Assembly (NCBI GenBank): GCA_025200525.1
Contig: CM045762.1
Location: 3,286,001-3,350,000, forward strand
DNA from: Camellia lanceoleosa
Taxonomy: Eukaryota; Streptophyta; Magnoliopsida; Ericales; Theaceae
Direction of reading: 5' to 3'
DNA length: 64,000 nt
Below the pieces are notes generated by a model, which was not told the origin of the DNA, did not search any database, and worked only from the letters and a program-made list of their open reading frames with translations. Of this stretch, positions 35,771 through 48,500 are shown piece by piece (the stretch's first letter is position 1; each line of letters opens with the position of its first letter). The translations under genes and the position numbers were made by a program.

Positions 35771-37823
35771 TGTAATACCCACCCTCATATCTCGATTCTC
35801 ATTGCCTTTTATAATCCCCTATTCTCGTCTTTGTAAATGTTATTGTGAAAATCTATGCAAAAAATATAGTAAAAGAGTATGGAACTTAGAGATATGAGTT
35901 TCTATCTGTTGAATTAGGGAAACGATTCTCTATATAATTTGAATTACTTAAAATGGAAATTGAGCATCTTTAGAGATTTAATTTGCAGAAATTGATTTGA
36001 TATTTGGAATCTACATGATTTTTAAGCTATAAGGGATTTTCTCGGTGAAATTTTATTTCGCAACCATAAAAGCTTATTGAATTTCGTCTTTTGTGCTTCT
36101 TATATCTTGATATATATATATATATATATGCTCTAAGACTTGTAAAATTGGTGATCAAAACGTGGGCTTACATTGAGAAAGAAAGGAAGAGAGGAACGTG
36201 AGAGTTGAAGGAGAAGAATTGGGGGAAAATAAATTTGACTCACCAAAGAAGCTCATCCATTAGTAGGCTTGGGAGATTGAGGTTAAGGTAACCAAATTTA
36301 GTTTAACTTCTCGAGAATTTCATCTCATGCTTGTGTTGATTCATGGATAATTTATGTTTGCTCCATTAGGTTTTCATTGATTTGGTGCCTTGACACTCTT
36401 TGGACATCAATCTTTGTTTCTATAGCATTAATTCATACCAATATGTTATTACTACTATGTGCTATGTTTGTTGAATTTGGAGAACTTGGAATATATTTGG
36501 GAACATTGGATGGAATTTGTAGAAAGTGTTGGCTTGTCAGCTTCCTTTAACTTGGCTTTAAATTGACATGATTGCTTTCATCCATGTTGTCACGGTGTTG
36601 TTAAGGCAGAAGTATTGCATGAATTTCATCCTCTTGATTGCATGAAAATTGGATTTGAATGTCAATTTTGGCTTGAGATCGGGCCGCCTGAATCAGAGTC
36701 GCCCGCCGAAAGTGGGGTCGTGGCCGCCGAGCGTGAAAATGCACCTCCCAAATGCCAGCTTTTCTGGGGTACTTTCGTCTCGCCCTCGCCGAATGGGATA
36801 ACACTTACGCTGAGCGTGAAAAAATCGACCACATCCAAGATTTTTAAGCAAAGATTATATCGTCCGCCGAGTTTTATTAAAGCTACGCCGGAAGCTGAGG
36901 ACCTGCTTTCAAAGAAGAAAAATATGTTTTGTTCCGGGCTTTTTTGTGCTTTGACTCTTCTGCGTTATTAGAATATTCTTTTCGATGGGTCTTAAGAGAT
37001 TATGACTTTATAAAAGTGTGGAGGCATGTGAATCGATTTTAAAAGGAAAAGAATACTAATGTATTAGTTATATTGTGTGTAGGGCACACTCGATAAGAGG
37101 AACTACACGCCACCACAACACTGTGAGTAATAGTGCATTTACATATATTTATGTATCCGCTTCAGAAGATAAGATCATAACTTATATGTCGATTTAGAAC
37201 TCGAAATGTGAGTCGAAGACTATTCCGCGGATGCTAAGGCTACCCGAAGTCGAAGACTATCTGTGTTTAAGGCTACCTCGAATGTAAAGACTATCTCGCG
37301 GCCGCAAGGCTACCTCGAAATGAAATATTCATTCGTACGTATTACCGAGTCGAAAAGACTATTCCTGCGTCGCGAAGTGCTACCCGAGTCGGTAAAGACT
37401 ATCTCGCAGTGCCGCAAGGCTACCCGGGAAATGAAGACTATCCCGCGCCGTAAGGCTACCGCTACAGTGCATAAGGCTACTCAGGTGGCCGAAGGCTATC
37501 CGCCAACGGGCCAATCATATCTCGTTTTTGGTTTCGACACATATACCATCGACATGGTGATTTTATATTACGCACTACTATTCACCGAAAGCTTGTCTCT
37601 AATTCTCAGTAGTTTTGCTTGATTTTGGTAGGAACCAAATTGAGGAGCCGATCTAGCACACGCTATGCATTTTTGTCACCCTAAGGATAACCGTGCACCG
37701 GAGGAAACCCTTGTATATTAGGATCGCTTTTCTTGTTTTGAATTTTTGGTATCCACATCACGGGGTCGTGGTTATGTATTTATTGTTTTGTGGTGCCTAA
37801 AAACTCAAGGTTAGTGTGTGACA
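35771..37823 (+). mobile_element. Solo LTR, TGTAATACCC family, inserted in the minisatellite
   Basis: Starts TGTAATACCCACCC and ends GTTAGTGTGTGACA (TG...CA), 2,053 bp, lying between the two minisatellite halves. Flanks are GTGCA and GCATT, sharing only GCA, so the duplication is not clean. Internal structure resembles the other long LTRs: a GC-rich CGCCGAGCG-type block (36680-36900), a leader with TTAAGGTAACC (about 36285) and a ~30-bp minisatellite (37200-37510). No coding domains. Confidence 0.6.
37200..37510 (+). repeat. ~30-bp minisatellite GAAGACTATC...AAGGCTACC
   Basis: About nine diverged units of the form (T)CGAAGACTATCCCGCG-n-AAGGCTACCC inside the solo LTR. Unit length varies with small indels. 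Confidence 0.75.
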
Positions 37824-38925
37824 GCATTACTTATCACACCTTCGAAAGTTCACTTTAGTATATCCATCGTATACTCCTTGTTCACTATGCATCTATCACA
37901 CTTTGTGTTCACCTTAGTATATCAATCATACTTGTTCACTAAGTGCATCTATCACACTTCGTGGTTCACATTCAAGATATCCATCATACTGCTCACTGAA
38001 AGTGCATTTATCACACTTCGTGTTCACTTTTAGTATATCCATCATACTACCCTCGCTCACTAAGTTGCATCTATCACACTGTCGGTGTTCACCTTTAGTA
38101 TATCAATCATACTTGTTCACTAAGTGCATCTATCACACTTTGTGTTCACCTTTAGTATATCAATCATACTTGTTCACTAAGTGAATCTATCATGCACTTT
38201 TGTGTCTACCTTTAGTATATCAATCATACTTGTTCATTAAGTGCATCTATCACACTTCGTGTTCACATTCAAGATATCCATCATACTTGTTCACTAAGGC
38301 CATCTTATTCATCACTACACTTCGGCTCACATCTCAAGAGTATATCCATCATACTTGTTCACTAAGTGCATCTATTACACTTCGTTCAAAGATTCAAGAT
38401 ATCCATCATACTTGTTCACTAAGTGCATCTATCACACTTTTCAGTGTTCACCTTTTAGTATATCAATCATACTTGTTCACTAAGTGAATCTTATCACACT
38501 TTGTGTTCACCTTTAGTATATCAATCATACTTTGTTCACTATGCATCGATCACACTTCATTCATCTTGTATCCATCACGCTTTTGCTTCATATAGTGTAT
38601 CCATCACACCGCTCACTTTGTGTATCTACCACACACGCTCACTCTTTGTGTATCAATCGCACATGCCCCCCTCCCTTTGTATATCCACCACACACATTTG
38701 CTTAGTATACCTATCACATATTTGCTTAGTGTATCCATCACACTCGCTTTTGCTTTTATGATTCTGGCTCACACTTTTGCTTCACTTAGTGTATCAACCA
38801 CACTTTATTCATATAGTGTATCCATCACACTTCTTAACTTTTTGTGTATCTATCACAACATGTTTGTCCACTTAGTGTATCTATCATCACACTTTGTTCG
38901 CTTTTGTGTATCTAACGCACATGTT
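37824..38925 (+). repeat. TATCWATCATAC/CACACT minisatellite, right block
   Basis: Long array in which two half-units alternate: TAGTATATCAATCATACTTGTTCAC and TAAGTGCATCTATCACACTTCGTGTTCAC, giving a higher-order period near 55 bp at 37850-38530. It then degrades to single ~25-bp GTGTATCWATCACAC units up to 38925. Confidence 0.85.
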
Positions 38926-39299
38926 CGTGAAGAATTGCATAATTTTCTTACATCCTTTCTCGCATGAGATATAGTTTGGTTCATGTCTACTTGCTTGCAT
39001 AGCATTCGCTTAAAATGTTGTGACTTATTTTAAGCGTAATTGCTTCATCATGCTTCTTTGCATGATAATAAGTTATGCACTCTACATTGTGCATCACTTC
39101 GTGCATCCTCGCCTCGAACTACGTACCGGGTTTGATTCCTTGCAAAGTGGGATACGAGGCATCCCGCGGGCACAACCATTTATTTATGTTTTGTTTGTTT
39201 GTCCAAGCTCGGCCTTTGTCAAAAATGGAGTCGTTTCGGGCTTTGACATTCACTCCTCGCCATTGTTATGACTTCCGAAGTTCGGTCAAAGAGGGCAAA
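38926..39299 (+). mobile_element. 3' end of Gypsy internal region and polypurine tract
   Basis: Contains the second CTACGTACCGGGTTTGATTCC...GGGATACGAGGCA motif (39118-39165) and ends in AAAGAGGGCAAA, a plausible polypurine tract, directly before LTR C. Confidence 0.5.
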
Positions 39300-41228
39300 T
39301 CAGAGACACCCCATTTTTTGACCGCCTCTAAGACTTGGGTACTATCGATGGTTTACTTGTTGGAGAAAGGTGTGCAGTGGCACAGTCCCAAGTTTCTAAG
39401 AAGGAGAGAGACAAATCTCAACTTCACACCTCTATTTTGGACCAAAGCTTATTTTGATGGTTTTAGACCTTTAAAACCCTCTCTTTCAAAAACATTTTGA
39501 AATAAAATTTTAATTGATGTTTCGGACGCCAAGATTTCGTAATGAAAGTGCTTCTAAGAAACCGAGCAAGGACAAAGTGGAGATGAATGAAAGAGAGATG
39601 AAATCTTGAAAAATCTTTCAAACACCTTACTTCTGGGGTTTGAAGTTGAAGAGAAGAGGAGAAGAGAGGAGAAAACAAGTTGGAGAAGCAGCCTAAGCAA
39701 GAATCCTGTACAGAATGAAAGCAAATTCCCTCGCTAAATCAAGCCTCATCTATCTATACACTTGGAGTTAAGCTTATGAGGCCATAACCATTGAAATAAG
39801 ACTTCTGGGGATTCATTTTTCACTCAAGAATCTCCTAAAGCCAAGTCCGAATGGGGAGATATGGTTGGTTGAAGCAGGGATCAGGCCTCGTTGATCGAAT
39901 CTGGCGGGCCTTCACCGTGCAAAAGGGCATAACTTTGCATTGTGAGGAATTTTCAATGCAAGGTTTGCTGCCATTGAAATCTAACTTCCGGGGCTTCAAT
40001 CTGACATACACCGGCACTTTTTTGACCTCATATTAGCCACCCATCGGCACTCTATTTAGCTGACCGGCCAAGATTGAAATTGCGTGTCGGCATTTATTGT
40101 GCCGACCGCAATTTATTTGGCCGATGACCTTTTTCTTGGCCGATTTGGACCCTTTTTGACTCCTTAGCAGTTGAGCATGCCATGCTGGGTCAGGCCACCG
40201 ATGCATTGCATCCTAAATTTCCATACATTATATATGTGCCTATTTGGAGCCTTTGACCTCATTTCTTGGATCCTTTAGAAATATAGGCTTCTTGAGGAAG
40301 CCCTTGATCTTTTGTCTTGGCTTCCTCAAGAAGCTTGCACCCCTGCCTTGGCTTCCCCTAATAAGCCTTGCCCTCTTTTGCTCCCCTTGACCCTTTCTTT
40401 TTAGCTTGTCTCATAAGCTTTTAAGCCTTGGCCTTTGCCTATATAAAGAGCCTCCATTGTAAAGGTTGAGTTTTTGAGTAAAAACCAGCAGTAGACATAT
40501 ATATCTAACATATATACTCTACAACCCTCTATATCTATCTTATCCAAGCCTCCAAACACCATTGTTCTTGCATCATTTGCCCTTGTACAACACCTAGCAA
40601 GCACAACAACATCTCCATCCTCCATTCCAAAGCACTTCTTTGGAGGCCATTTAAGTAGAGGTTAGAAGCTTCAGAAACTTGGACCAAGGGCTGTCGGGTT
40701 TGTTGCTTCTTTCAAGGGTAAGCACCCGCTTTCCCCTTAAACTTGCATTTTTTAGCTTCATTGGTTGGGGCCTTATTTAAAAGTATTTTTGAGCTTCAAT
40801 GTAAACTGTAAAGAGGTTTAGTTTTTGAGCCCTTTCTTCAACATTGAAGAAGGGTTTGGCTCAACACTGTTGGGGGACCTCCATGTGTCACTTCTTGCCA
40901 TTGAACCCCTCTTGATCCCCATTTTTGCATGACTTGTTAGCACATTGGAGATTCTGTTTTCGACCCTAATCAGAACTGAAAAGGTCTTTATTTTGGACCC
41001 TCTCCATGTCCCATGCGAAGGGATATTCTGGCTGTTTGATGCATGTTTTTAGTATACTTATACAGTAGCCCTCAGGGCCCTCTAATTTTGCATTGCTTTT
41101 TAGCATGTTTGTATATGCTGATTTAGCTTGTCATCTATCATTGTAAGTAGTCAGCATTTTTGGGTCCCTCTTCAGTGTTGTAGAAGGGTCTTTTTCTTTT
41201 TTGAGCTTTACATTCATTACTTGCTTCA
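39300..41228 (+). mobile_element. Long LTR C of the Gypsy complex (cut by scaffold gap)
   Basis: Starts TCAGAGACACCCCATTTTTTGACC and follows LTR A closely up to the gap, including CTATATAAAG (40438) and CAAGGGTAAGCACCC (40714). It differs from A mainly by many 1-4 bp insertions (extra T, CT, AAG), unlike normal divergence. It stops in N at a point equal to about 23905 of LTR A, so roughly 2 kb of LTR is unaccounted for. The sequence after the gap does not continue it. Confidence 0.7.
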
Positions 41229-41328
41229 NNNNNNNNNNNNNNNNNNNNNNNNNNNNNNNNNNNNNNNNNNNNNNNNNNNNNNNNNNNNNNNNNNNNNNNN
41301 NNNNNNNNNNNNNNNNNNNNNNNNNNNN
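41229..41328. other. Scaffold gap, 100 N
   Basis: Exactly 100 N, the conventional placeholder for a gap of unknown size. The two sides are not demonstrably contiguous. Confidence 0.98.
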
Positions 41329-41886
41329 TATTCGCGTTACCATTGTTCACATTCACGTTAACTTGCCGATTACGAAAAATATGAAAACATTTAATCAAGT
41401 GCATGTAGTCTCATCATGGTTTTTAGTTTTAGATATAGGTATCAACTTTTTTTTTAGTTTTCTCTCGTCTTCTCTTTTTTCCCATCCCTCTTACCTTCTT
41501 ATACTTTTCTTTCACGTTATTCTTTTCTCTCTTTCTTCTTTGCTTTTCTCTTTCTAACCTTTTTTACGTGAATGATCCATCGTATTGTTCTACAACATAT
41601 AAGTAAAAGGTATTTGCGATATCACCTCACCATTGTTCGTTCACGCTCATGTTAAGCGAATTCGCACCATTGTTCACGTTAGCGTTCACGTTAACTTGAT
41701 TCACGCACCAATTGTTTATGTTCACGTTCGCGCACCATTTTTGAGTTTGGTCATCACATGAGACATTGTTCATGTTTGTATCGCGATAACTAGTCCACTA
41801 CCGCTCGCTAAATTGGATTCACGAGAACACCTCCGATTGACCAACAAAATTAGTGTTCTTGTATGACTTTTCAGCGCCAAGTACAA
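41329..41886. other. Unassigned sequence with TTCACGTT motifs
   Basis: No gene seen. Repeated CATTGTTCACRTTCACGTTAAC motifs (41340-41720) suggest a short diverged tandem array. It continues after the Tekay element at 51318, once the TACAA duplication is removed. Confidence 0.5.
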
Positions 41887-44304
41887 TGTAACGACCCTCG
41901 TCTTGATTCAGATTAAACCAGAATTATATCGATTGCCAGCGGAACTGCTAATGGTTGATAAGTGTGGATGAATGCGAACAAAGCTGAATAAGCTGGCCAG
42001 CGAATAAGTTTGTCTATTGAATTGCGTGTTGCATCTGTTTGAGTGTATGGTTATCTGTTTGCATTTTATGTTTAAGCGCTAATTGAAGGCCTTATCGTGA
42101 CGATTTAGAAGCCGTTTGATGTTTTGTGTCGGCATAATATTTGTGATTTAATGATATTTTTATCTAAATTGATTAGGAATGATTAAATTAGATTAAAAAT
42201 GAGTTAATTACAAACAACAACTTAATGCGGAATTGCCATTGAGTGGGTCTTGTTTAAGCCTATCATGAGAGCCTTAGTACACTTAATCAAACTTCTTCTC
42301 GACCATTTTGTGAACATTGCCGAAATTAGAAGGAGAGAGGAGAGAGTTGATTTCAACACATTTGGCTTGAATTGCTAGGAGACTTGTAGTAGATTGAAGT
42401 GTACTTGTGAATTTAGTCTCAAACCTTGAAATTGAAACACTAGGTAGAAATTCCTCTTCTCCTTGTTGAGTTTAAACTTGTTCTTGCATGCTCCATGTTT
42501 AATTAGAGAGTAAACCATGAATTTGCTCATAAAAAGTGAATTGAAGCTTGAATGTTGCATGTATGGTCATTTGGCATGTTTGAAGTTAAATTCTTGGAGT
42601 ATCATGCATGCATGTCCATGTTTTATCATAGTCCATGTTTTCACTTCATTTTCCAACTATTGAGCTCATTAGGCCGAGATTTGAAGGTTGATTTTGGATT
42701 AAAACTCATGCATTGCATGTTTAATATTGTTCTTGAAATTGGGTTTTGAAAATGGTTTAATTGACTCACCTTTGGGGCTTGAATTCATAAATTGCCTTTT
42801 GAAACTTGTTATACATTGAGTTTGAAGTGTTTTTCCGAATTTGGGGCCAGAGGTTGAGTTTTGGATGGTTGAATACTTGGTTCGAACTTGGGAGACAAAT
42901 CTGGAAATTCGATTTTGCTTCCTCGCTTCGGCGAAGATTCCTCGCTTCAGCGAAACCTGCGATTTTGGCTTCGCTCGGCGGGCATCGGCGTGGTATCGGC
43001 GTAAAATTAAACATCGATTACTTTTCTTTGTTTCATCGGACCGCTCGGCGAAGGGAGGCTTTCGCTCGGCGAACCCTTTGATTTTAGGCTTCGCTCGGCG
43101 AGCATCGGCGGCATCGCGCGTAAATTGAGCATCGATATTTTCTTTGTTTCATTAGACCGCTCGGCGAAGGATTGTTCGCTCGGCGAAGCTGATTTTGTAA
43201 CCTCGCTCGGCGAAGGAAGGCTCGCTCGGCGAGACCCTGTTCACAACTTTGAAAAGTGCCTTCCATTTGTATTTTTGCATCCTCATCGCATCCTAGGCAT
43301 TCTTAGGCCTAGTTTAAAGCATCTTAATGAGGATTTAGACATAGAACCACAGAGGAATTTAGGGATTCAATTATCATCCTTTCCAAGCTGTAAACTTAGT
43401 GTGTGTTCTATTTGATTATTTAGGGTTGACTCTGGGGGCGCTCTAGCTCTTGATAGCCCAATCCTTTGTGAGTAACAGTTGTGTAAAGATATGTTCAAAA
43501 TGGTTATCTCTTGAATACTATTTACGAGCGTTTCTTGACGATATTATTCTTGAATGAATGTATGTCCTTTTTCTGAAGCTGTATTGTGGCATCCTTAGCA
43601 CCTCTTGTTATTAAGCATTCTGAGCTCTGTCGGTTTCCTTGTGGAACCATCTTTTCTTGAATGATTGGCCATCATTCTTGTTGGTCTGTTAAGACTCGGT
43701 CCTTTTGGACCCTCTTGTTTATAGGCTATTGGATGTACCACATATGTTGTTTGGTGAAATCTTGCAAGGCGAACTCTTGTTTAAATGGGCTGATTTCATT
43801 CTTGTAGGACATTCATTCATAACCTCTTCGCTTTATGTTATTCCTTTGGGCTTTAGCTCCTTTGTTATATTTATATGTAGGTTCTCGGCAATGGCGGAGC
43901 TAGGGCGTGGGTTAGTCCCCGATTTTGTCAAGCCGACCAATGTGCCTCCTTTGCGAGGTTCAGAGCGCCATGCCATGGCTTGGGGTGTTTTGTGTCCCCA
44001 CTAGTCTCCTCTTGTTTTGTCTTGTTGGGCGTTCTTTGTATAGATTGTTGGTATCTTGGTATCGAGGATTGAGTCCGTCTTGAATATCTGTAATAAGTGT
44101 ACATCTTGTCTTGGTTTGAGCATAAATGTATGAAAAATGTTTTTGGCATCTGATTAACCGACTCTATGGACACTAGTTTTCTTGTTTTTGGCTTCCAACC
44201 TGAACTCTGTATTTCTTGTATTCTTGATTGGCGAGGCCTTTGGTAATCTCGGATTCTTGGCGATTCTGATGCTAAACCCATAGGGCGGGTTTGGGTAAGT
44301 GACA
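41887..44304 (+). mobile_element. 5' LTR of Tekay/Del-type Gypsy element
   Basis: The LTR begins TGTAACGACCCTCG (41887), ends GGGTAAGTGACA (44304), is 2,418 bp, and is preceded by target duplication TACAA (41882-41886). It has an array of CGCTCGGCGAAGG motifs (42925-43235) and a leader containing TGGCTTGGGGTG near 43980. It is collinear over its full length with 48873-51312. Confidence 0.93.
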
Positions 44305-44320
44305 GTGGTATCAAGCGATA
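44305..44320 (+). promoter_or_regulatory. Primer binding site of the Tekay-type element
   Basis: GTGGTATCAAGCGATA directly after the 5' LTR. It resembles the initiator tRNA-Met site TGGTATCAGAGC but lacks a base in the CAGAG part, another instance of the CAG-context changes seen throughout this element. Confidence 0.8.
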
Positions 44321-44499
44321 CTTAACCACGAGTTATACACTTTACGTGTCCAAATGAGCTATAGGGTGTCCTAGAAAAGCAATTAGGGCATCTCATGAAT
44401 TTGAAAAGTGTGTGCTTATGGTATTGAATAAATGTTAAAGCTGTTTAATTGTACAATTGTTTATAATGATAAGCTGTCTTAAGCGCTTTATAGTGAAAT

Positions 44500-45430
44500 G
44501 GATAATGCAAATGGCGAAGCATCATCCTCACGAGGCTAGAATGGCGGACTTGAACAAATGATGGAACTAGTAATTGGAAATTTGGACCGACAACAAGACC
44601 ATGACCTCACCTCACCTCCTCCTCGGTGCCGAACAAAATCTGCGAATGTACAGAATGTGAATGTTAATGAGGTGGATATCATTACATTGACTCGTAAGTT
44701 AGAAGATGAAACCGCAATCCTTTCGAGGAGGCTTAGAGCCGTAAAAATTTGAAGCATGGGTCCTGGCGAAAAATTTGTTAAAGTGTTTAGTGCTCGAAGC
44801 ACACAAGGTATTGTTAGCCACCTTTACCTGCGGGGAAGAAGCTAGAAGGTGGTGGATGTTGACCGTGATGCAAACCTTGTAATGACTTGGGCTCGATTCA
44901 AGAGTCCTTCTTTGAAAAATATTTTCCTCGATTGCATCGAGGGCGAAAGGTAGCAGAGTTTGAACAAGCGGGAGCGAGGCAAGGCGTCTGTCATTGGAGT
45001 ATGAAAAGCAATTTCTTGAACTTGCTAGGTATGCCCCACATGGTGGATACCGATTACAAGAAGGCAGGAGATTTGAAGGCGGCCTCAATCTTTGCTATCT
45101 GAGGATCGAATAAGTGTTTTGAAAATGCCAACCTTTGTGGGTGTTCTTGGCCAGGGCTTTGATGGCGAGATAAATATGCGGCGGTGAAACAATCTGAAAC
45201 AGACAAGTGAGTGGCAAGGGAAAAGCGGGGTTTTAAATTTAAGAAAGGCGGGCATAACCCGGCAAACAAGAAAGCGAGAATCTGAGGGGTCGATGACTAG
45301 TGACCAAGGGAGTGGATTTACTCCACCTGTTCCATATGTGGCAACAAGCACAAAGGGGTTTGCTACCCAGTTGAGAACTGTTTGGTGTGTGGCAAGGTGG
45401 GCCACAGAGAATCAAGCGCCCCTACCCCCT
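44500..45430 (+). pseudogene. Tekay-type element gag, frameshifted
   Basis: Recognisable in pieces: an N-terminal segment to about 44752; the gag core KFEAWVLAKNLLK, then EEARRWWM (44828-44860), SFFEKYFPRLHRGRKVAEFEQ (44908-44970) and PHMVDTDYKKA (45035-45067); and CCHC-type zinc knuckles near 45325-45415 (CSICGNK, CLVCGKVGHRES). At least four frameshifts separate them. Gag would form the nucleocapsid. The zinc knuckle that follows and the pol genes downstream confirm the assignment to Gypsy. Confidence 0.8.
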
Positions 45431-45559
45431 TGACTAGTGGTAAAAAACTGCGCTGGTGACATCAAATGTAACACCAAAGCCTAACCCAAAGCTCACAGGG
45501 AAAGAGCCTATGAGGCGGGCAGTGTTCGCCCTAATCTTAGGAGATGTGCAAAACTCTTG

Positions 45560-48500
45560 AGGCTGTTGTGTCAAGTATCCTCTCTATCTGTGCTCAAAAT
45601 GCTTATGTATTGATTGATTAAGGTCTACGCATTCTTATGTGTCGCATGCTTTTAGCGTAAATTGACTAGACCCTTAGAACCCATGAACTATTGCTTTTGT
45701 ATCATCACTGTTGGGATCCATGACATGTGCATATATGTATCCTGCTTGTGAGATTATTGTTGGGGATATGCACCTATTTATTGATTTACTGCCATTGAAC
45801 ATAGACCATTTTGATGTAATATTGGGGATGGATTGGCTACAGAAATATCATGCCACTATAGATTGTGTAACAAAACAAGTAGTTTTCCGTCCACCGGGTT
45901 TGCCTGAATTTGTGTTTAATGGGAGTGGAGTAGTACCTCCTCCATATCTGATTTCTTCTGTAAAGGCTGTCAAATTGATTAGAAAGGGGTGTAAAGGATA
46001 TACGTATTACGTATTGGTATACACACTAATGATAATGTTAAAAGCGATGTGAATTGCATTCCTATAGTTAGAGAATTCCCGGATGTATTTCGGATGATCT
46101 ACGAGATTTGATTGTGAGGAGATTGAGTTCTTTGTTGATGTAGTCTTGGGTTCACGGTAGTTATCTAAAGCTCCCTCTGAGAATGGCTCAATGAAAGAAA
46201 GAATTGAAGGTACAATTGCGAAGCTGATAGACAAGAAGTTTATCGGGCGATGCTTCAAGTGGGGTGCTGTTTTGTTTGTGAAGAAGAAAGATGGCTCATG
46301 AGGCGTGTATTGATTACATGAATTGAACAAGGTAGCTAAAGAATAAATACCCATTACAGCGTATTGGCGATTTATTTGACCGATTCTGAGGTGCACAAGT
46401 GTTTTCCAAGATTGATCTCGGATCGGGTATCACCTGAAAGTAAAACCGGAAGATATTGCTAAAAGCTGCTTTTAGAGCGAGGTATGGCCATTACAATTTT
46501 TAGTTATGCCATTGAGTCCACGAATGCCTTTGCATTCATGGACCTTATGAGCAATTTTTAAACCGTACCTTGATGATTTCATTGTGGTATTTATTGATGA
46601 CATATTGATATATTCTAAGGCGTAGAAGAACATGAACACCATCTGAGACTTGCCTGCAAACCTTAAGAAACGGAAATGTATGCTAAAGCTGTCTAAGTGT
46701 GAATTTTGGCTTGACCATGTTATGTTTTGGGACATGTTGTTAGCAAAGATGGAATTCTGTTGATCCTGAAAAATTGAAGCGTAGTAAGTGGCCTAGACCA
46801 ACCAATGTGGCGAAGTCCGAAGCTTTTGGGATTGGTGGATACTCTGAAGGTTTGTCAAAGATTTCTCTAAGATTGCCTTACTTGACTTCAGTTGATCTGA
46901 AAGGGATATCATTTGGTGGGTGACCAAAGGAATCGACATTTCAAAGCGAAAACCGGACTTGTGTGCAGGATTCGACTCTACCTTGTCTTGATGGTTATCT
47001 TGTGTTTAGTGATGCTTCTCATAAGGGTTTGGGGTGTGTTTTAATGCGAGAATGGGAGAGTTATTGCTTATGCTTCCCGGACAGTTGAGACCGCATGAAA
47101 AGAACTACCCGACCCATGATCTAGAACTTCTTTGCGATAGTGTTTGCATTGAAAATTTGGCGTCACTATTTGTATGGAGCAACATGTGAGGTGTATCTTG
47201 ACCACAAGAGCACAAGTACTTTTTCACTTTCGAAAAGAACTGAATATGAGGCAGCGGAGATGGCTAGGCGATAAAAGATTATGACCTCTGATTTTGTACC
47301 ATCAGGAAAAAGCCAACACCGTTCTTAGATGCATTAATGAAAATCGATTGCCAACTTAACTTTGTTCTTGTTGGACAAAAGAGTTGCTTCTTGATGCGGA
47401 AAAGTCGAAATTGAAATCGTTTTGAGAGAACAAGGTGGAACCTTAATGCTATTCTGCTCAACGCGCATTGATTGAAATTAAAGAAAAACAACAACTAGAT
47501 GATTTCTTGAAAAAGGTTATTGAAGAAAGAGATTCAAAAGCAGAGGGTTCAAATTTGACAACAATGTCTTGAAATTTCAAGGCGGTGTGTGTACCAAATG
47601 ACCTTGAATTGAAAAGGAGAGTTTTACAAGAAGGCCCAGTTTGAAGTTTTCGATTCACCGGGAATCTGAAAATGTACCAAGATCTGAAAGCAATTTCGGT
47701 GGCGGGAATGAAGAAGGAGATCGTGATTTTGTGTCCAAGTGTCTCCATTGTCAGCGGTCAAAGTGAACATCAGCGACTTCGGATTCTGCAACCCTTACCC
47801 GTACGGAATGGAAATGGGGCATATCACGATGGATTTTATCGTTGGATTACCTCGCTCGAGAAAGGTATGGACTCTATTTGGGTTATTGTTGATAGATTGA
47901 CTAAATCTGCACACTTCCTACTGTCAAGACAATCTATAATCTTGAGATAAATTGGTATTATTTATATTGATGAAATTGTTAGGCGAATTACTGTGTCTAT
48001 TGTTTGGACGAGGATTGAAGTTTATCGAGGTTAGCGAGCCTCTGATTGCATTGGAGTCTTGAATTGAAATTTGAGTAGTGCCTATCATCCTCGAGCAGAT
48101 GGATGATCGAAGGACCATCAGGACTCTAGAGGACCTCGAGAATGTGTGTACTAGACTTTCGAGAAATTGGGAAAGTCATTTCGTTGGTTGAATCGCCTAC
48201 AACGACTACCATTCAAGTATTGGTATGGCGCCTTCGAGGCATTGTATGGCGAAAGTGTAGATCTCAATCTGCTGGCGAAGTTGGAGATGGGCGTTCTTGG
48301 GCAAGATTGTATATAAACGGCCGAGAAAGTGAAATTGATCTGACGGTAAGCGCAGTGACGAGAAAAGTTATGCGAGATGTCGAGAAGGCGGGATAGAGAA
48401 TATGAAGTGGGTGATCACGTGTTTGTGAAAGTGACACCAATGAAAGGCAGACTTCGTTTTGGAGTCAAAAGGCAAGTTAGCAAGATATGTCGGACCGTAT

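Noticed and set aside
35227..35897. Overlapping open frames rich in Ser, Ile, Thr and His
   Set aside because: They arise from the ~25-bp minisatellite, as do those at 37818-38967.
43925..44329. Minus-strand 133-codon frame
   Set aside because: Falls at the end of an LTR, is not kept open in the other LTR, and has no domain.
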